Notes: a model not told the origin generated them from the sequence alone. 64,000 bases of DNA from Magnetospirillum aberrantis SpK (GCF_011022235.1 NZ_JAAIYP010000026.1:62001-126000), one strand, 5' to 3'. Positions 31,800 to 40,107 are shown, numbered from the stretch's first letter. Program-made: numbers and translations.

Positions 31800-32213
31800 A
31801 TGAAAGCCATCCGCGTCCACGACTGGCAACAGGTCGCCGCCGTCCTGGAGGTCGCGCGTGAATTGGGGCAACCGCCGGTACTGCTCAGCCCCCAGGCGGG
31901 GCAATGCGGAATCGGCTGGTGGCGCGAATTGATCCGCCGCGCCCGCGAAACCTTTCCCGACATGGCCTTCGAGACCATGCTGGATTGCGGACCGTCGGCC
32001 GGTTTGGCGCTGGCCGCCATTCGTGACGGCGCCGGACCGGTGGCGGTGATGGTTTCATCCGAAGTCTTGGAAAAGCTTTCCGACATCGCCCGCCAGGCGG
32101 GAACTCTGGCGACGGAAGGGGGGAAACCGGCGCTGGACCTGGCGGGGATGTCGGACGTGTCCCGGACATGCCGGAACTGGCTGACGGATCAAGGCACGGC
32201 CCCCAAGACCTGA
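31800..32213 (+). CDS. Conserved hypothetical protein
   Basis: A 137-residue soluble protein (MKAIRVHDWQQVAAVLEVAR...) with an alternating alpha/beta look. It has a possible Rossmann-like stretch (PPVLLSPQAGQCGIGWW), a Cys in LDCGPSAGLALAAI, and VAVMVSSEVLEKLSDIA. TTGGGAAG precedes the ATG. I do not recognise a named family, and no catalytic motif is clear. It is the first gene of a plus-strand group leading to thiE and the LOG gene. Confidence 0.75.
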   Translation: MKAIRVHDWQQVAAVLEVARELGQPPVLLSPQAGQCGIGWWRELIRRARETFPDMAFETMLDCGPSAGLALAAIRDGAGPVAVMVSSEVLEKLSDIARQAGTLATEGGKPALDLAGMSDVSRTCRNWLTDQGTAPKT

Positions 32214-32403
32214 TGGGGCTTGCGAGGGAGGAGTTCGGCCCAGTGGCCGCGTCCTTGCCGTCCTGGTCAAGATGACCCGGCATGGTGGCGGCATTAAGGT
32301 GCGATTGTGACCTTTTCGGGGCGCGGCGCACCCTTGCCAAAAGGGGGGTGGGCGTGTCTATGTTGCCATTCGCCAGCGACCCACAGCGCAAAGGGCTACC
32401 GCC

Positions 32404-33036
32404 ATTTCCACCGCATCCTGCCGCCTCTACCTCATCACTCCGCCGGTCATCGAGAATCCGTATGAATGGGTGAAGACGTGGGAGGCCACCTTGGACGCCG
32501 GCGACGTCGCCTGTGTCCAGATCCGCCTGAAGGACCTGTCCGACGACGATCTGGCGCGCGTCGTGGACTTGCTGCGCCCGCCGGCGCAAAAGCGCGGCGT
32601 CGCCGTGCTGCTCAACGACCGTCCCGATCTGGCGTTCGAGACCGGCTGCGACGGCGTCCATATCGGTCAGGAAGACGGCACTTATGCCGAGGCCCGCAAG
32701 GCGGTGGGCGACGGCATCGTCGGGGTCACCTGCCATGATTCGCGCCATCTGGCCATGGAGGCTGGCGAGAACGGTGCCGACTACGTCGCCTTCGGCGCTT
32801 TTTACCCCACCGCCACCAAGGACGCCAAGTTCCAGGCCGACACTGAATTGCTGCGGTGGTGGTCCGAACTGTTCACCGTCCCCAGCGTCGCCATCGGCGG
32901 CATCACGGTGGACAATTGCCAACCTTTGGTCGAGGCCGGTGCCGACTTCCTGGCGGTGGCGGGCGGCGTGTGGAACCACCCGGAAGGCCCCGAGGCGGCG
33001 GTGCGCGCCTTCAACCGTATCCTGGCCGGAGGCTGA
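32404..33036 (+). CDS. thiE: Thiamine phosphate synthase
   Basis: ThiE joins HMP-PP and thiazole phosphate to thiamine phosphate. TIM-barrel motifs are [69 protein letters not shown] and [13 protein letters not shown]. The conserved first strand CRLYLITPP is coded at 32419-32445, but no ATG, GTG or TTG lies in frame between the upstream stop (32308) and GTG 32470. Starting at GTG 32470 would delete that strand. I therefore place a tentative ATT start at 32404, with AAAGGG upstream. A frameshift or sequence error is the alternative. No TPP riboswitch is seen. Confidence 0.8.
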   Translation: MSTASCRLYLITPPVIENPYEWVKTWEATLDAGDVACVQIRLKDLSDDDLARVVDLLRPPAQKRGVAVLLNDRPDLAFETGCDGVHIGQEDGTYAEARKAVGDGIVGVTCHDSRHLAMEAGENGADYVAFGAFYPTATKDAKFQADTELLRWWSELFTVPSVAIGGITVDNCQPLVEAGADFLAVAGGVWNHPEGPEAAVRAFNRILAGG

Positions 33037-33040
33037 GGCG

Positions 33041-33622
33041 GTGCGCCGGGTCTGCGTGTTCTGCGGTTCCAGCAAGGGGGCGCGAGCGGATTACGCCGAG
33101 GCGGCGGCGGCCATGGGCCGCCTGGTGGCCGAACGCGGCCTGGGACTGGTTTACGGTGGTGGCGAAGTCGGCCTGATGGGCATTCTCGCCAATTCCGCCC
33201 TGGCCGCCGGCGGCGAGGTGATCGGAGTCATCCCCGAGGCGTTGATGCGCATGGAGGTGGGACACCCCAAGCTGACGGCGCTGCATGTGGTCGATACCAT
33301 GCACGAACGCAAGGCGATGATGGCCGAACTGTCCGACGCCTTCGTCGCCCTGCCCGGCGGTATCGGCACGCTCGAGGAATTGTTCGAGGTGTGGACCTGG
33401 GGCCAGCTTGGCATCCACCCCAAGCCCCTGGGCTTTCTCGACGTCGCCGGCTATTACGATTCCTTGCATGCGTTCCTTGACCATTCGGTTGCCGAAGGCT
33501 TCCTCAAGGAACGCCACCGCGCCATGACAGCGGTGGAATCCGACCCCGCCCGCCTGCTCGACCGTCTGGCCGCCTATGTGCCGCCCAACGTGGTCAAAGT
33601 GGCCGGCCGCGATACCATTTGA
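33041..33622 (+). CDS. LOG-family nucleotide phosphoribohydrolase
   Basis: A 193-residue Rossmann protein with the LOG motif [16 protein letters not shown] and the N-terminal VFCGSSKG and [11 protein letters not shown] blocks. Family members split nucleoside 5'-monophosphates, including cytokinin riboside monophosphate in plants and some bacteria. Without genetic data it may simply be a nucleotide-pool hydrolase. The GTG start has GGAGG eight bases upstream, within the end of thiE, so the two are coupled. Confidence 0.88.
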   Translation: MRRVCVFCGSSKGARADYAEAAAAMGRLVAERGLGLVYGGGEVGLMGILANSALAAGGEVIGVIPEALMRMEVGHPKLTALHVVDTMHERKAMMAELSDAFVALPGGIGTLEELFEVWTWGQLGIHPKPLGFLDVAGYYDSLHAFLDHSVAEGFLKERHRAMTAVESDPARLLDRLAAYVPPNVVKVAGRDTI

Positions 33623-33662
33623 CGGTTCGCCGCCATGGCCGGCGAAAAGTGAATTTTCCTCG

Positions 33663-33691
33663 TTGACAGGCATGGGCCGCCCTTTTATAAA
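33663..33691 (+). promoter_or_regulatory. Strong sigma-70 promoter of tRNA-Val
   Basis: TTGACA (33663-33668), a 17-bp spacer and TATAAA (33686-33691) give a near-consensus promoter. It points at the truncated tRNA fragment and, beyond it, the intact tRNA-Val. Confidence 0.8.
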
Positions 33692-33742
33692 GCGGCCTCC
33701 CAACGCGGAACGCCAAGGCATCACCCTGGCGACAGAGTAGAT

Positions 33743-33783
33743 GGGCGATTAGCTCAGCGGTAGAGCACACCCTTCACACGGGG
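33743..33783 (+). pseudogene. 5' fragment of a tRNA-Val gene
   Basis: The first 41 bases are identical to the intact tRNA-Val at 33952 (acceptor strand, D arm, anticodon loop TTCACAC) and then diverge inside the anticodon stem. The sequence that follows cannot fold the T arm. The strong promoter sits before this copy, so it marks the original gene position, later split by an insertion or left over from a duplication. Confidence 0.85.
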
Positions 33784-33951
33784 GTTGCTCCCTCCCTTAG
33801 GGGACTGAGTTGATTAGGTTTTTTGTTTTGGGTCTCTGCACGTTTCCTGCACGTTCGGGGCTTGCCTCGAAAACAAGGATCAGGTAGAACCCCTCCTCGA
33901 TCTCCCTTGATCGGGTCCAGCAGAGGAACCACCTCTGGCTGTAGAAGAGAT

Positions 33952-34026
33952 GGGCGATTAGCTCAGCGGTAGAGCACACCCTTCACACGGGTGGGGTCGC
34001 AGGTTCAATCCCTGCATCGCCCACCA
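33952..34026 (+). tRNA. tRNA-Val (anticodon CAC)
   Basis: A full cloverleaf is visible. The acceptor GGGCGAT pairs with ATCGCCC, the D arm is GCTC/GAGC, the anticodon stem is CACCC/GGGTG with loop TTCACAC (anticodon CAC, reading GUG), and the T arm is GCAGG-TTCAATC-CCTGC. A discriminator A is followed by an encoded CCA. It lies 209 bp downstream of a truncated duplicate and opens the accessory region. Confidence 0.96.
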
Positions 34027-34592
34027 TCTCTTCTAAATAAAACTCAAGACGAACAGCAAATACTGACAAGCAAAGACCCAACTGCGTCGGCAGATTTTCT
34101 TTGTTTGTTGTGTGCAGATATGGCCAACCACTGGCTATCAAATCTGCAAGAGACACCAACACCTCACCTTCACTGTCGCCGCGCCACTGCCAGACATATC
34201 TCCCTGGCGCCTGCGCTCCCGATATTCTGTCGAACGGCGCAATCACCGCTCCATGCCGTGCGGAAATGTGACGGCGCCGTTTTACGGCAACAGCTGGGAC
34301 CACGCCCGGTCCAATTGAGCCTGGGTGTCCTTCATGTCGCGGGTGATCAGCAACACCGGCAGATCGGCCGTCCATGGAGATCGGCGCCATTGCCGGGGAG
34401 AAATTCGCTGGCTTGCCTTCTTGCGGCAAAGGCATCGCGGCCCGCGAGCGGATTGAGGCGGACTTGCGACGAATGGCGTTGCGGCATGAAGCACCTTGGA
34501 AGCTTTCGGCCAATGCCATCGCGGTGATGGACGCCACCTGCGATCAATTCTCTCCCCGCCGATAGAGGGGATACCGCCTTCAGCTTGAAATC
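34027..34592. other. Gene debris after tRNA-Val, no supported gene
   Basis: The first 100 bp are AT-rich. Further on are unrelated coding-like scraps: a minus-strand tail ending TRDMKDTQAQLDRAWSQLLP (about 34282-34380), joined near 34370 to a plus-strand scrap (34374-34565, ending ATCDQFSPRR). Neither has a proper start and context. This looks like decayed mobile-element sequence. Confidence 0.4.
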
Positions 34593-34630
34593 GTATCCGG
34601 GATACCATAGATTATGAGTATCCGGGATAC
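34593..34630 (+). promoter_or_regulatory. Twin palindromic operators
   Basis: Two identical 13-mers, GTATCCGGGATAC, each almost a perfect palindrome, start 25 bp apart (34593 and 34618). The second ends 10 bp before the start of the RHH-like gene and abuts its ribosome site. Such a pair next to a toxin-antitoxin-like gene pair suggests autoregulation. Confidence 0.65.
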
Positions 34631-34640
34631 GGAGGCGGCA

Positions 34641-34982
34641 ATGTCCATGCGCGACAGGATCAGGAAATACAAGACCGAGGGCGGAGCGGCCGGGATGGTC
34701 CGCGTGGAGGTTCTGGTGCCGCCGGAGGGACGGCAAGCCATTGTCGATCTGGCGGCCAAATTGCGGTCTGAGTATCGCGCGGCACAGCAACCGTCTGAAC
34801 TGTTCACCCTCCACAAGGAAGCGATGGACAAATTCGGGGTCCGCTGCTTTTGGAACATGAAGCCCTCGGCCACGGCAGATGGAATGAGAGTGGTTGCCGC
34901 TCAACTCCGCAAGCATGGCGGCATGGATGCCTGGCGCCTTGCAAGCAAGATCAAGGAGGTGTTGGAACATGCCGCTGGATGA
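34641..34982 (+). CDS. Putative RHH-like antitoxin/regulator
   Basis: A 113-residue protein from ATG 34641, with GGAGG six bases upstream; an ATG at 34614 lies inside the operator and is less likely. A basic N-terminus (MSMRDRIRKYKTEGG) is followed by a strand-helix-helix pattern (VRVEVLVPPEGRQAIVDLAA) typical of ribbon-helix-helix DNA-binding proteins. A helical C-terminal half may grip the partner. The next gene starts 14 bp before its stop, so translation is coupled. With the upstream palindromes it is the likely repressor and antitoxin of the pair; this is inference. Confidence 0.65.
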   Translation: MSMRDRIRKYKTEGGAAGMVRVEVLVPPEGRQAIVDLAAKLRSEYRAAQQPSELFTLHKEAMDKFGVRCFWNMKPSATADGMRVVAAQLRKHGGMDAWRLASKIKEVLEHAAG

Positions 34983-35859
34983 CCTTCAGAAGGCGGTTCT
35001 GACTGTCCTTCTTCCGAATCGGACCCCCAAGAGTGTTTTCGCTGGCGGCTCCGTCCTCAATCGACATGCCTTCCGCCTGTCCGACGACCAGGACATCTTT
35101 CATGCTGAGGATGTTGATGTTCTCGAAATTTATGAACGCGACGTCCTTACGCTCCAGGCCGCTGGGTATTCGGTAGAGGTAACCAAGAGGTACGAGGGCT
35201 TCATTGAGGCCATCGTTGGTGCCGAAGATGCCGGGTGGACCAAAGTCCAATGGGTTGAAGCCGGATCCTGGACCTTCTTCACCCCTGTGCCCGATCCCGA
35301 ATATGGATATCGACTGCACATCGCGGACCTCGCTATCAACAAGACTCTGGCGGCTGGAGGTCGCCGCGAAGTCCGCGACTTCGTGGATCTCTTCCTGATC
35401 CACCGCCATGTGATGCCGCTGTGGCAGGCTATCTGGGCGGCGCCGGGTAAGGACGAGAATTGGTCGCCTCTCTCGTTGGCCGAGCAGATCACCAGGAAGA
35501 ACAACTTCCATCAGGAAGATCTCGATGAGGCTATCGACAGCCTGATGGATCTCTCGATGGCCGAGATCGGAGCCACGATCAAAGAGGCCATCGAAGAAGC
35601 GCGAGAGGTTTTCCAAACCCTTCCCGACGAGACGGCGGGTTGTCTTCTGATCGATGGAAGTGGGCGTCTGGTTGACGACTTCCAGCGTTTTGGGCAACCG
35701 GACGTGCAATTGCTGCGCCCCAAGCGCGGCGGCACCTGGCCTTCTGGCCCGGACATCGACCATACCCTCATTGAAGGTCTGGTCGAGCGCTTCGGTCGGG
35801 ATGGCGCCAAGTTGTTGGAAGCTGACGAGGAGGCCAGCAACGACTTCCCTGGGCGATGA
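34969..35859 (+). CDS. AbiEii-like nucleotidyltransferase, putative toxin
   Basis: A 296-residue protein beginning MPLDDLQKAVLTVLLPN. The nucleotidyltransferase-fold motif appears as FAGGSVLNRHAFRLSDDQDIF, in which GGS and the spaced acidic residues (DDQDIF, then EDVDV) match the GG(S/T)...D-x-D pattern of AbiEii/AbiGii-type proteins. LADLAINKTLAAGGRREVRDFVDL is the matching downstream block (LHIADLAINK and KxxA..R...KD-like). A longer C-terminal region (EQITRKNNFHQEDLDEAI) follows. Overlap with the RHH-like gene suggests a toxin-antitoxin or phage-defence pair. Family assignment is from motifs only. Confidence 0.65.
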   Translation: MPLDDLQKAVLTVLLPNRTPKSVFAGGSVLNRHAFRLSDDQDIFHAEDVDVLEIYERDVLTLQAAGYSVEVTKRYEGFIEAIVGAEDAGWTKVQWVEAGSWTFFTPVPDPEYGYRLHIADLAINKTLAAGGRREVRDFVDLFLIHRHVMPLWQAIWAAPGKDENWSPLSLAEQITRKNNFHQEDLDEAIDSLMDLSMAEIGATIKEAIEEAREVFQTLPDETAGCLLIDGSGRLVDDFQRFGQPDVQLLRPKRGGTWPSGPDIDHTLIEGLVERFGRDGAKLLEADEEASNDFPGR

Positions 35860-35938
35860 GTATCAAGTTGCCTGATGGGTGACCGGATATGTCACCGGTT
35901 CAGTCCATCATCAAGGTGCCACTCCAGGGAGCACTTCC

Positions 35939-36166
35939 TTGAACGACCTGTCGCCCCCTCCCCCCGATCTCATCGAGTGCAGCTTGAGCATGGCTTGGCA
36001 GGAGGTCTGTTCGGTTTCCATTTCCGAGGACGGGCGCCTGAGCTTCCCCGAGATCGGCAAGGATCCTGGGCTATATCGGATCACCATCCGACAGGGGGCG
36101 TTGTGCGAGGTCTACATCGGCGAGGTCACCAATCTGCGGCGGCGGTTCTCCGGCCGGATCGATCAC
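35939..36166 (+). pseudogene. Truncated GIY-YIG-domain protein
   Basis: From a TTG preceded by GGGAG, about 75 codons read LNDLSPPPPDLIECSLSMAW... and then PGLYRITIRQGALCEVYIGE followed by VTNLRRRF, the first half of a GIY-YIG nuclease domain. After about 36166 the similarity stops and the frame runs into unrelated antisense sequence. It is probably a remnant cut by a later insertion. Confidence 0.55.
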
Positions 36167-36467
36167 GAATCACCTTGTCGTCGCCAAAGCCCTGATCGAC
36201 CGTTCCGACCCGGCGGCCGAAGTTGTCCCGCTGAATGTATTCGCCGCCGTTCCTGGGGACGTACCAGATGGCGCCGCCGTCCCGATCCACCATGATGGAC
36301 CCGCCGCCGCCATACACCGTCTCATCGGAGAATACGGTTTCCCCTTCAGGTTCCGCCCGTTCGAGATAAGCGCCGTTACGCCACGCATCGGCAAACGCCG
36401 AGCCGATGGCCCATTCCGCACGCCGCTTCGTCTCCACGCGCTCCTGTCGCGCCAAAGCTTCCGCCAC
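36126..36467 (-). CDS. Hypothetical protein fragment
   Basis: A 113-codon minus-strand frame reads MAEALARQERVETKRRAEWA... then a Gly/Asp-rich part with DGGAIWYVPRNGGEYIQRDN. It has coding-like composition in the middle but abuts the integrase remnant at its start and overlaps the GIY-YIG remnant at its end. Both ends look artificial, and I recognise no family. Confidence 0.3.
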   Translation of the reverse strand: MAEALARQERVETKRRAEWAIGSAFADAWRNGAYLERAEPEGETVFSDETVYGGGGSIMVDRDGGAIWYVPRNGGEYIQRDNFGRRVGTVDQGFGDDKVIRDRSGRRTAAADW

Positions 36468-36472
36468 CAGCC

Positions 36473-36760
36473 TTGCTGGTATCTTCCGCCGGAAGGGGCT
36501 TTGCCCATGTCTTCAAACACACCTTCGTGAGCTGGCTCCTGCACAGCGGCAGGTCGTTCGAGGCGATAGCCAAGATCGTCAACACCTCTCCCCGCACCCT
36601 CGAACGCCATTACGGTCACTGGGACGTCAGCCGCGCCGATGAGATCGGCGGCGCGGTGGCGCTCGACGGGCACCTGAAGGCGTTGGCGGCCTGGAGCCTT
36701 CCCGAACTGGCTGGCGAGATCGAACAGCCCGGCGAAGTCGAGGACTTCTCCGCGGAATGA
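36473..36760 (+). pseudogene. Tyrosine recombinase C-terminal remnant
   Basis: The frame contains FKHTFVSWLLHSGRSFEAIA and NTSPRTLERHYGHWD, the Box II region of phage-type integrases with the His, the second His/Trp position and the nucleophile Tyr. The N-terminal two thirds with the first catalytic Arg are missing. It is probably the relic of the integrase that placed this region at tRNA-Val. Confidence 0.7.
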
Positions 36761-37003
36761 AGGCCCTTGGAACCGCCACCGTGCGGTTGTCGCATGCGAT
36801 GGGACACCCGACGATGGTGCCGGAACGATGGAGGATGGGAATGGCGGAAGGCTGTGTCATCAATTGGTTCGCGTGGCGGGACACTGAAGGCCTGAAGAGG
36901 GTGATGCACGCCCCCCCAGGGCAAAAGGTTCTGGCACGAGGGGGAAACCGGCTTCGCCGAAGCGGAAATCGAGGGGGTGACGGAGATGATGCGGGCCGCC
37001 CCC

Positions 37004-37075
37004 CTTCGCCAGATCCAACCCGATCATGCTAATTTCGTTCATGGACGGCCCCCCGTCTTCAAGTGGTGTGTGTGT
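37004..37075 (-). pseudogene. IS110-type element, left-end remnant
   Basis: On the minus strand, 33 bp of leader are followed by MNEISMIGLDLAK, the start of IS110-family transposases (first RuvC-like Asp). The frame then breaks into unrelated sequence. Only the left end of the element remains. Confidence 0.5.
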
Positions 37076-37183
37076 TCAACGACCACTTTGGCGCATTGCG
37101 ACGCCGGTGAGCAGGGGCCGTCCACCCCATCATTGCGGGCGCGGCCAAGTGGCCGGAGGGCCACGCCCGGCGAGGGGCAAAAA

Positions 37184-37212
37184 GAAATTTCCGACCAAAG
37201 GTCGGGAATTTC
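37184..37212. other. Hairpin GAAATTTCCGACC / GGTCGGGAATTTC
   Basis: A 13-bp stem with one mismatch and a 3-nt loop. It is in the non-coding end of the accessory region, 99 bp before the small lipoprotein gene. No T-run follows. Confidence 0.5.
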
Positions 37213-37310
37213 TGAAACGAGTATGACACGCACGCCAAGCCTCTTGCCAAGCGGCGATTGACGGGGTAGGCCAGTTCATCCGCATCGTCGCCCAGGGGGG
37301 AACCCATTCC

Positions 37311-37631
37311 ATGAAGATGCATTTGGCCGCCGTGGCGGCGTTTGCCGCCCTGTCCCTGTCCGCTTGTTCCACCGACCCGCGGCCGCTGGTGCCCGACACC
37401 GCCCAGGGCCCCACCAGCTATGTCTGCTACAACAGCGCCGCCTCGACCCCCGAAGAGGTCCTGACCATCGCCGCCCGTCAATGCGGCAAGTCCGGCCTGG
37501 GAGTTTCCGGGCTGATCGGCCAAAGCTTCACCCCGTTGCGGTGCGGCATCCTGACGCCGTCGGTCGCCGCCTTCCAGTGCGGCTATGCCAGCACCTGGAT
37601 GTTCCCGACGCTGCCCAATCCGGCCCAGTAA
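37311..37631 (+). CDS. Small lipoprotein
   Basis: A 106-residue protein with a lipoprotein signal (MKMHLAAVAAFAALSLSAC, lipid Cys about 19). The short mature domain contains four further Cys residues (YVCYNSA, RQCGKSG, LRCGIL, FQCGYA), perhaps two disulfides. The function is unknown. It stands alone on the plus strand at the right end of the accessory patch and is followed by a strong palindrome. Confidence 0.75.
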   Translation: MKMHLAAVAAFAALSLSACSTDPRPLVPDTAQGPTSYVCYNSAASTPEEVLTIAARQCGKSGLGVSGLIGQSFTPLRCGILTPSVAAFQCGYASTWMFPTLPNPAQ

Positions 37632-37632
37632 T

Positions 37633-37669
37633 ACCAAGTCTCGATGAGCACGACTCATCGAGACTTGGT
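37633..37669. repeat. 16-bp-stem palindrome
   Basis: ACCAAGTCTCGATGAG and its exact reverse complement flank a 5-nt loop (CACGA). It lies two bases past the lipoprotein stop. With no T-run it is not a standard terminator; it may be the end of a dispersed repeat reaching to about 37780. Confidence 0.7.
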
Positions 37670-37785
37670 CGGGCGCAAGGCGCCCGCGCCGCCGACGCGG
37701 CGGGAGCCAAGGGTTTTGGAAAAACCCGCCCGGCGCTTGAGGGCGGCGTTGATCGGTTCAGATCAACGCGATTTAGTATAACGAC

Positions 37786-37822
37786 AAAGGCCGCCGCCCC
37801 AAAGGGGCAGCGGCCTTTTTTT
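37786..37822 (+). terminator. Bidirectional terminator
   Basis: A long stem AAGGCCGC-CGCCCC / GGGG-CAGCGGCCTT with loop AAA is followed by seven Ts on the plus strand and by TTTGTCGTT on the minus. It lies between the convergent lipoprotein and Tim44-domain genes and can end both. Confidence 0.8.
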
Positions 37823-37833
37823 CGTCGCCAGCG

Positions 37834-38814
37834 TCAAACCTGTTCGATGGCCGACAAAAGCCAGGTTCCGCCGGGGCTGCGCACGAAGGTCCAGGCTTCG
37901 GTCGCTTCGACCGGATTGACCGGGTCGCCCTCGACCACCTGGTTGTCGGCCAGACGGACCACGTAATCCTTGGCCGAGAAGGTGATGGTCGCGGTGGCGT
38001 ATTCAAGCTTGCCGTCGCTCCAGGTCTCGCTGACCTCACCTTTCAGCAATTGCACGTCTTCCATCACGTTGCGCACGCCGCGCGACTGGTCGCGGGCTTG
38101 GTCCTCGCCCATCCACCCCAGAACTTCCGGGGTGACGAACTGACGCAACGCCACCGGATTACCGTCCGACCATGCCTTTTGCACGCCTTCGATGATGCGC
38201 CCAAAGGTCTCTTGGTCCTCGGGAGTGACCTCGAATTCCTTTTCCACCCGGCGCTCAGGCGTCGAGTTGGCGGCAGAGGCGTAATCGGCCGGCATCTCGC
38301 GGTCATAGGCGCCGACACCCGCGGGCGCCGAAGCGGCGGCACGGCGGCGGAAGAAACGTATGGCCAGCCACACCAGACCGCCGATCAGCGCCAGTTGCAG
38401 CATCATGCCGACGACACTGGCGCCGGGTGCCGCCTCGGACGCGGCGGCCAGGGCCGGCGAATGGCCGAACAGCATGGAACCGATGCCCACGCCCACCAGA
38501 CCGCCCAGGATGCCGCCCATCATGGGATTGCGTTGAAAGAAACCAGGCGGCTGGGCGGCCATCGGCGTCGCCATGCCCGTGGCAGGCGAACGGACGGCGC
38601 CGGGATTGTACATGGGCTGGGTGGCGCCCATGACCGGAGCCGTCGGCTGGGTGGCCGTGGTCGGCGGGGTGATGGAACGTTCGATCGGACGGTCATAGGT
38701 GCGCGACCCGCGCGAGCCCATGCTGCCGCCCTTGCCGGCACGCGCCCAGGCGTCGGCCCCCATGGACAGGGTGACCACGGCGGCGAGAAGGACGGCGAAC
38801 AGCTTGTGCCTCAT
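37834..38814 (-). CDS. Tim44-domain membrane protein
   Basis: A 326-residue protein with a signal/TM start (MRHKLFAVLLAAVVTLSMGADAWA). Next come a Ser/Gly/Pro/Met-rich segment, a glycine-zipper helix (MMGGILGGLVGVGIGSMLFG), a TM (MMLQLALIGGLVWLAIRFF) and a C-terminal Tim44-like domain (about 205-326; FGRIIEGVQKAWSDGN, KGEVSETWSDGKLEYATATI, EAWTFVRSPGGTWLLSAIEQ). Bacterial Tim44-like proteins are poorly characterised. The start is set at MRHKLF, where the signal begins. It stands alone between two terminators. Confidence 0.85.
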   Translation of the reverse strand: MRHKLFAVLLAAVVTLSMGADAWARAGKGGSMGSRGSRTYDRPIERSITPPTTATQPTAPVMGATQPMYNPGAVRSPATGMATPMAAQPPGFFQRNPMMGGILGGLVGVGIGSMLFGHSPALAAASEAAPGASVVGMMLQLALIGGLVWLAIRFFRRRAAASAPAGVGAYDREMPADYASAANSTPERRVEKEFEVTPEDQETFGRIIEGVQKAWSDGNPVALRQFVTPEVLGWMGEDQARDQSRGVRNVMEDVQLLKGEVSETWSDGKLEYATATITFSAKDYVVRLADNQVVEGDPVNPVEATEAWTFVRSPGGTWLLSAIEQV

Positions 38815-38831
38815 GCGAATATCCCGTTCGG

Positions 38832-38866
38832 AAAAAAAATGGCGGGACCCATATAGGTCCCGCCAT
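38832..38866 (-). terminator. Rho-independent terminator of prfB
   Basis: An 11-bp perfect stem ATGGCGGGACC / GGTCCCGCCAT with a 6-nt loop is followed in the minus direction by eight Ts. It lies 31 bp past the prfB stop. Confidence 0.9.
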
Positions 38867-38896
38867 CGGCAATTCAAACGCTGTCAGGGCGGTTTC

Positions 38897-40012
38897 TCAG
38901 GAATCCTGTTCCGCGCCTTGGATGCGATGCGCCAGGGACGCGGCCATGAACTGGTCCAGGTCGCCATCCAGCACGCCCTGGGTGTCCGAGGTTTCGACGT
39001 TGGTCCGCAGGTCCTTGACCATCTGGTAAGGCTGAAGCACATAGGAACGGATCTGGTGACCCCACCCGATGTCGGTCTTGGTGTCTTCCAACGCCTGGGC
39101 GGCGGCCTCGCGCTTTTGCAATTCGGCCTCGTACATGCGGGCACGCAGCATTTCCCAGGCCCGCGCCCGGTTCTGGTGCTGCGAACGCTCGGTCTGGCAG
39201 GCCACCACGATGTTGGTGGGAATGTGGGTGATGCGCACCGCCGAATCGGTCTTGTTGATGTGCTGACCGCCCGCGCCGGACGCGCGGTAGGTGTCGATAC
39301 GGCAGTCGCTTTCATTGATCTGGATGTCGATGGTGTCGTCCACCTGGGGATAGACCCACACCGAAGCGAAGCTGGTCTGGCGCCGGGCGTTGCTGTCGAA
39401 CGGCGAGATACGGACCAGACGGTGCACGCCGGCTTCGGTCTTCAGCCAGCCATAGGCGTTGTGGCCGATGACCTTCATGGTCACCGACTTGATGCCCGCC
39501 GCTTCACCGGCGGTCTCTTCCACCAGTTCGACCTTGTACCCGTGCTGCTCGGCCCAACGGAAATACATGCGCTGCATCATCTCGGCCCAGTCCTGGGCCT
39601 CGGTGCCGCCAGCGCCGGCATTGATTTCCACGTAGCAATCGTTGGAATCGGCCTCGCCCGACAGAAGGGTTTCCAGTTCCATCTTGCCGGCGCGGTCCTT
39701 GACGGCGCGCAACTGGGACTCGGCGTCGGCGGCGACGGCGGCGTCCCCCTCCATGTCGGCCAATTCGATCAACTCGACCAGTTCGGTCACTTCGTTTTCC
39801 ATGCTGCGGCACCCCTGGACCAGGGCATCCAGGCGGGTGCGCTCCTGCATCAGCTTCTGGGCACGCTCGGCGTCGTTCCACAGATTTGGATCCTCGGACG
39901 CCGCGTTCAATTCGTCCAGGCGCATCAGCGCCTCGTCCCAATTGAGGTGACGCTTGAGCAGGGCCACGGAGTTGCGAACATCCTGGGCCAGCGCTTCGAT
40001 CTCGGCGCGCAC
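38897..40012 (-). CDS. prfB: Peptide chain release factor 2
   Basis: RF2 ends translation at UGA and UAA. The 371-residue protein has the stop-reading tripeptide SPF ([18 protein letters not shown]) and the catalytic GGQ loop in [17 protein letters not shown]. The GTG start ([15 protein letters not shown]) is chosen because AGGAAAAG lies just upstream; nine in-frame codons before it look non-coding. There is no internal UGA and no Shine-Dalgarno-like slip site, so the programmed +1 frameshift known from E. coli is absent. Confidence 0.95.
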   Translation of the reverse strand: MRAEIEALAQDVRNSVALLKRHLNWDEALMRLDELNAASEDPNLWNDAERAQKLMQERTRLDALVQGCRSMENEVTELVELIELADMEGDAAVAADAESQLRAVKDRAGKMELETLLSGEADSNDCYVEINAGAGGTEAQDWAEMMQRMYFRWAEQHGYKVELVEETAGEAAGIKSVTMKVIGHNAYGWLKTEAGVHRLVRISPFDSNARRQTSFASVWVYPQVDDTIDIQINESDCRIDTYRASGAGGQHINKTDSAVRITHIPTNIVVACQTERSQHQNRARAWEMLRARMYEAELQKREAAAQALEDTKTDIGWGHQIRSYVLQPYQMVKDLRTNVETSDTQGVLDGDLDQFMAASLAHRIQGAEQDS

Positions 40013-40107
40013 GGCTTTTCCTTTCCAAACGGACCACAAGGTCCAAATTCAACAGAAGGGCAGTTTTAGGGGAAGGCCGCGAGATTGGCAACAATCCCCC
40101 AAAACAG

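Noticed and set aside
32214-32403. TPP riboswitch upstream of thiE
   Set aside because: The conserved THI-box pattern (CTGAGA with ACCTGATCTGG) is not present here or upstream of thiD.
33983-34537. Minus-strand frame ending GDAGIEPATPPV
   Set aside because: That tail is the well-known false translation of tRNA genes on the opposite strand; the rest shows no family features.
38897-40012. Programmed frameshift in prfB
   Set aside because: The frame is continuous from the GTG to the stop, with no in-frame UGA near codon 25.
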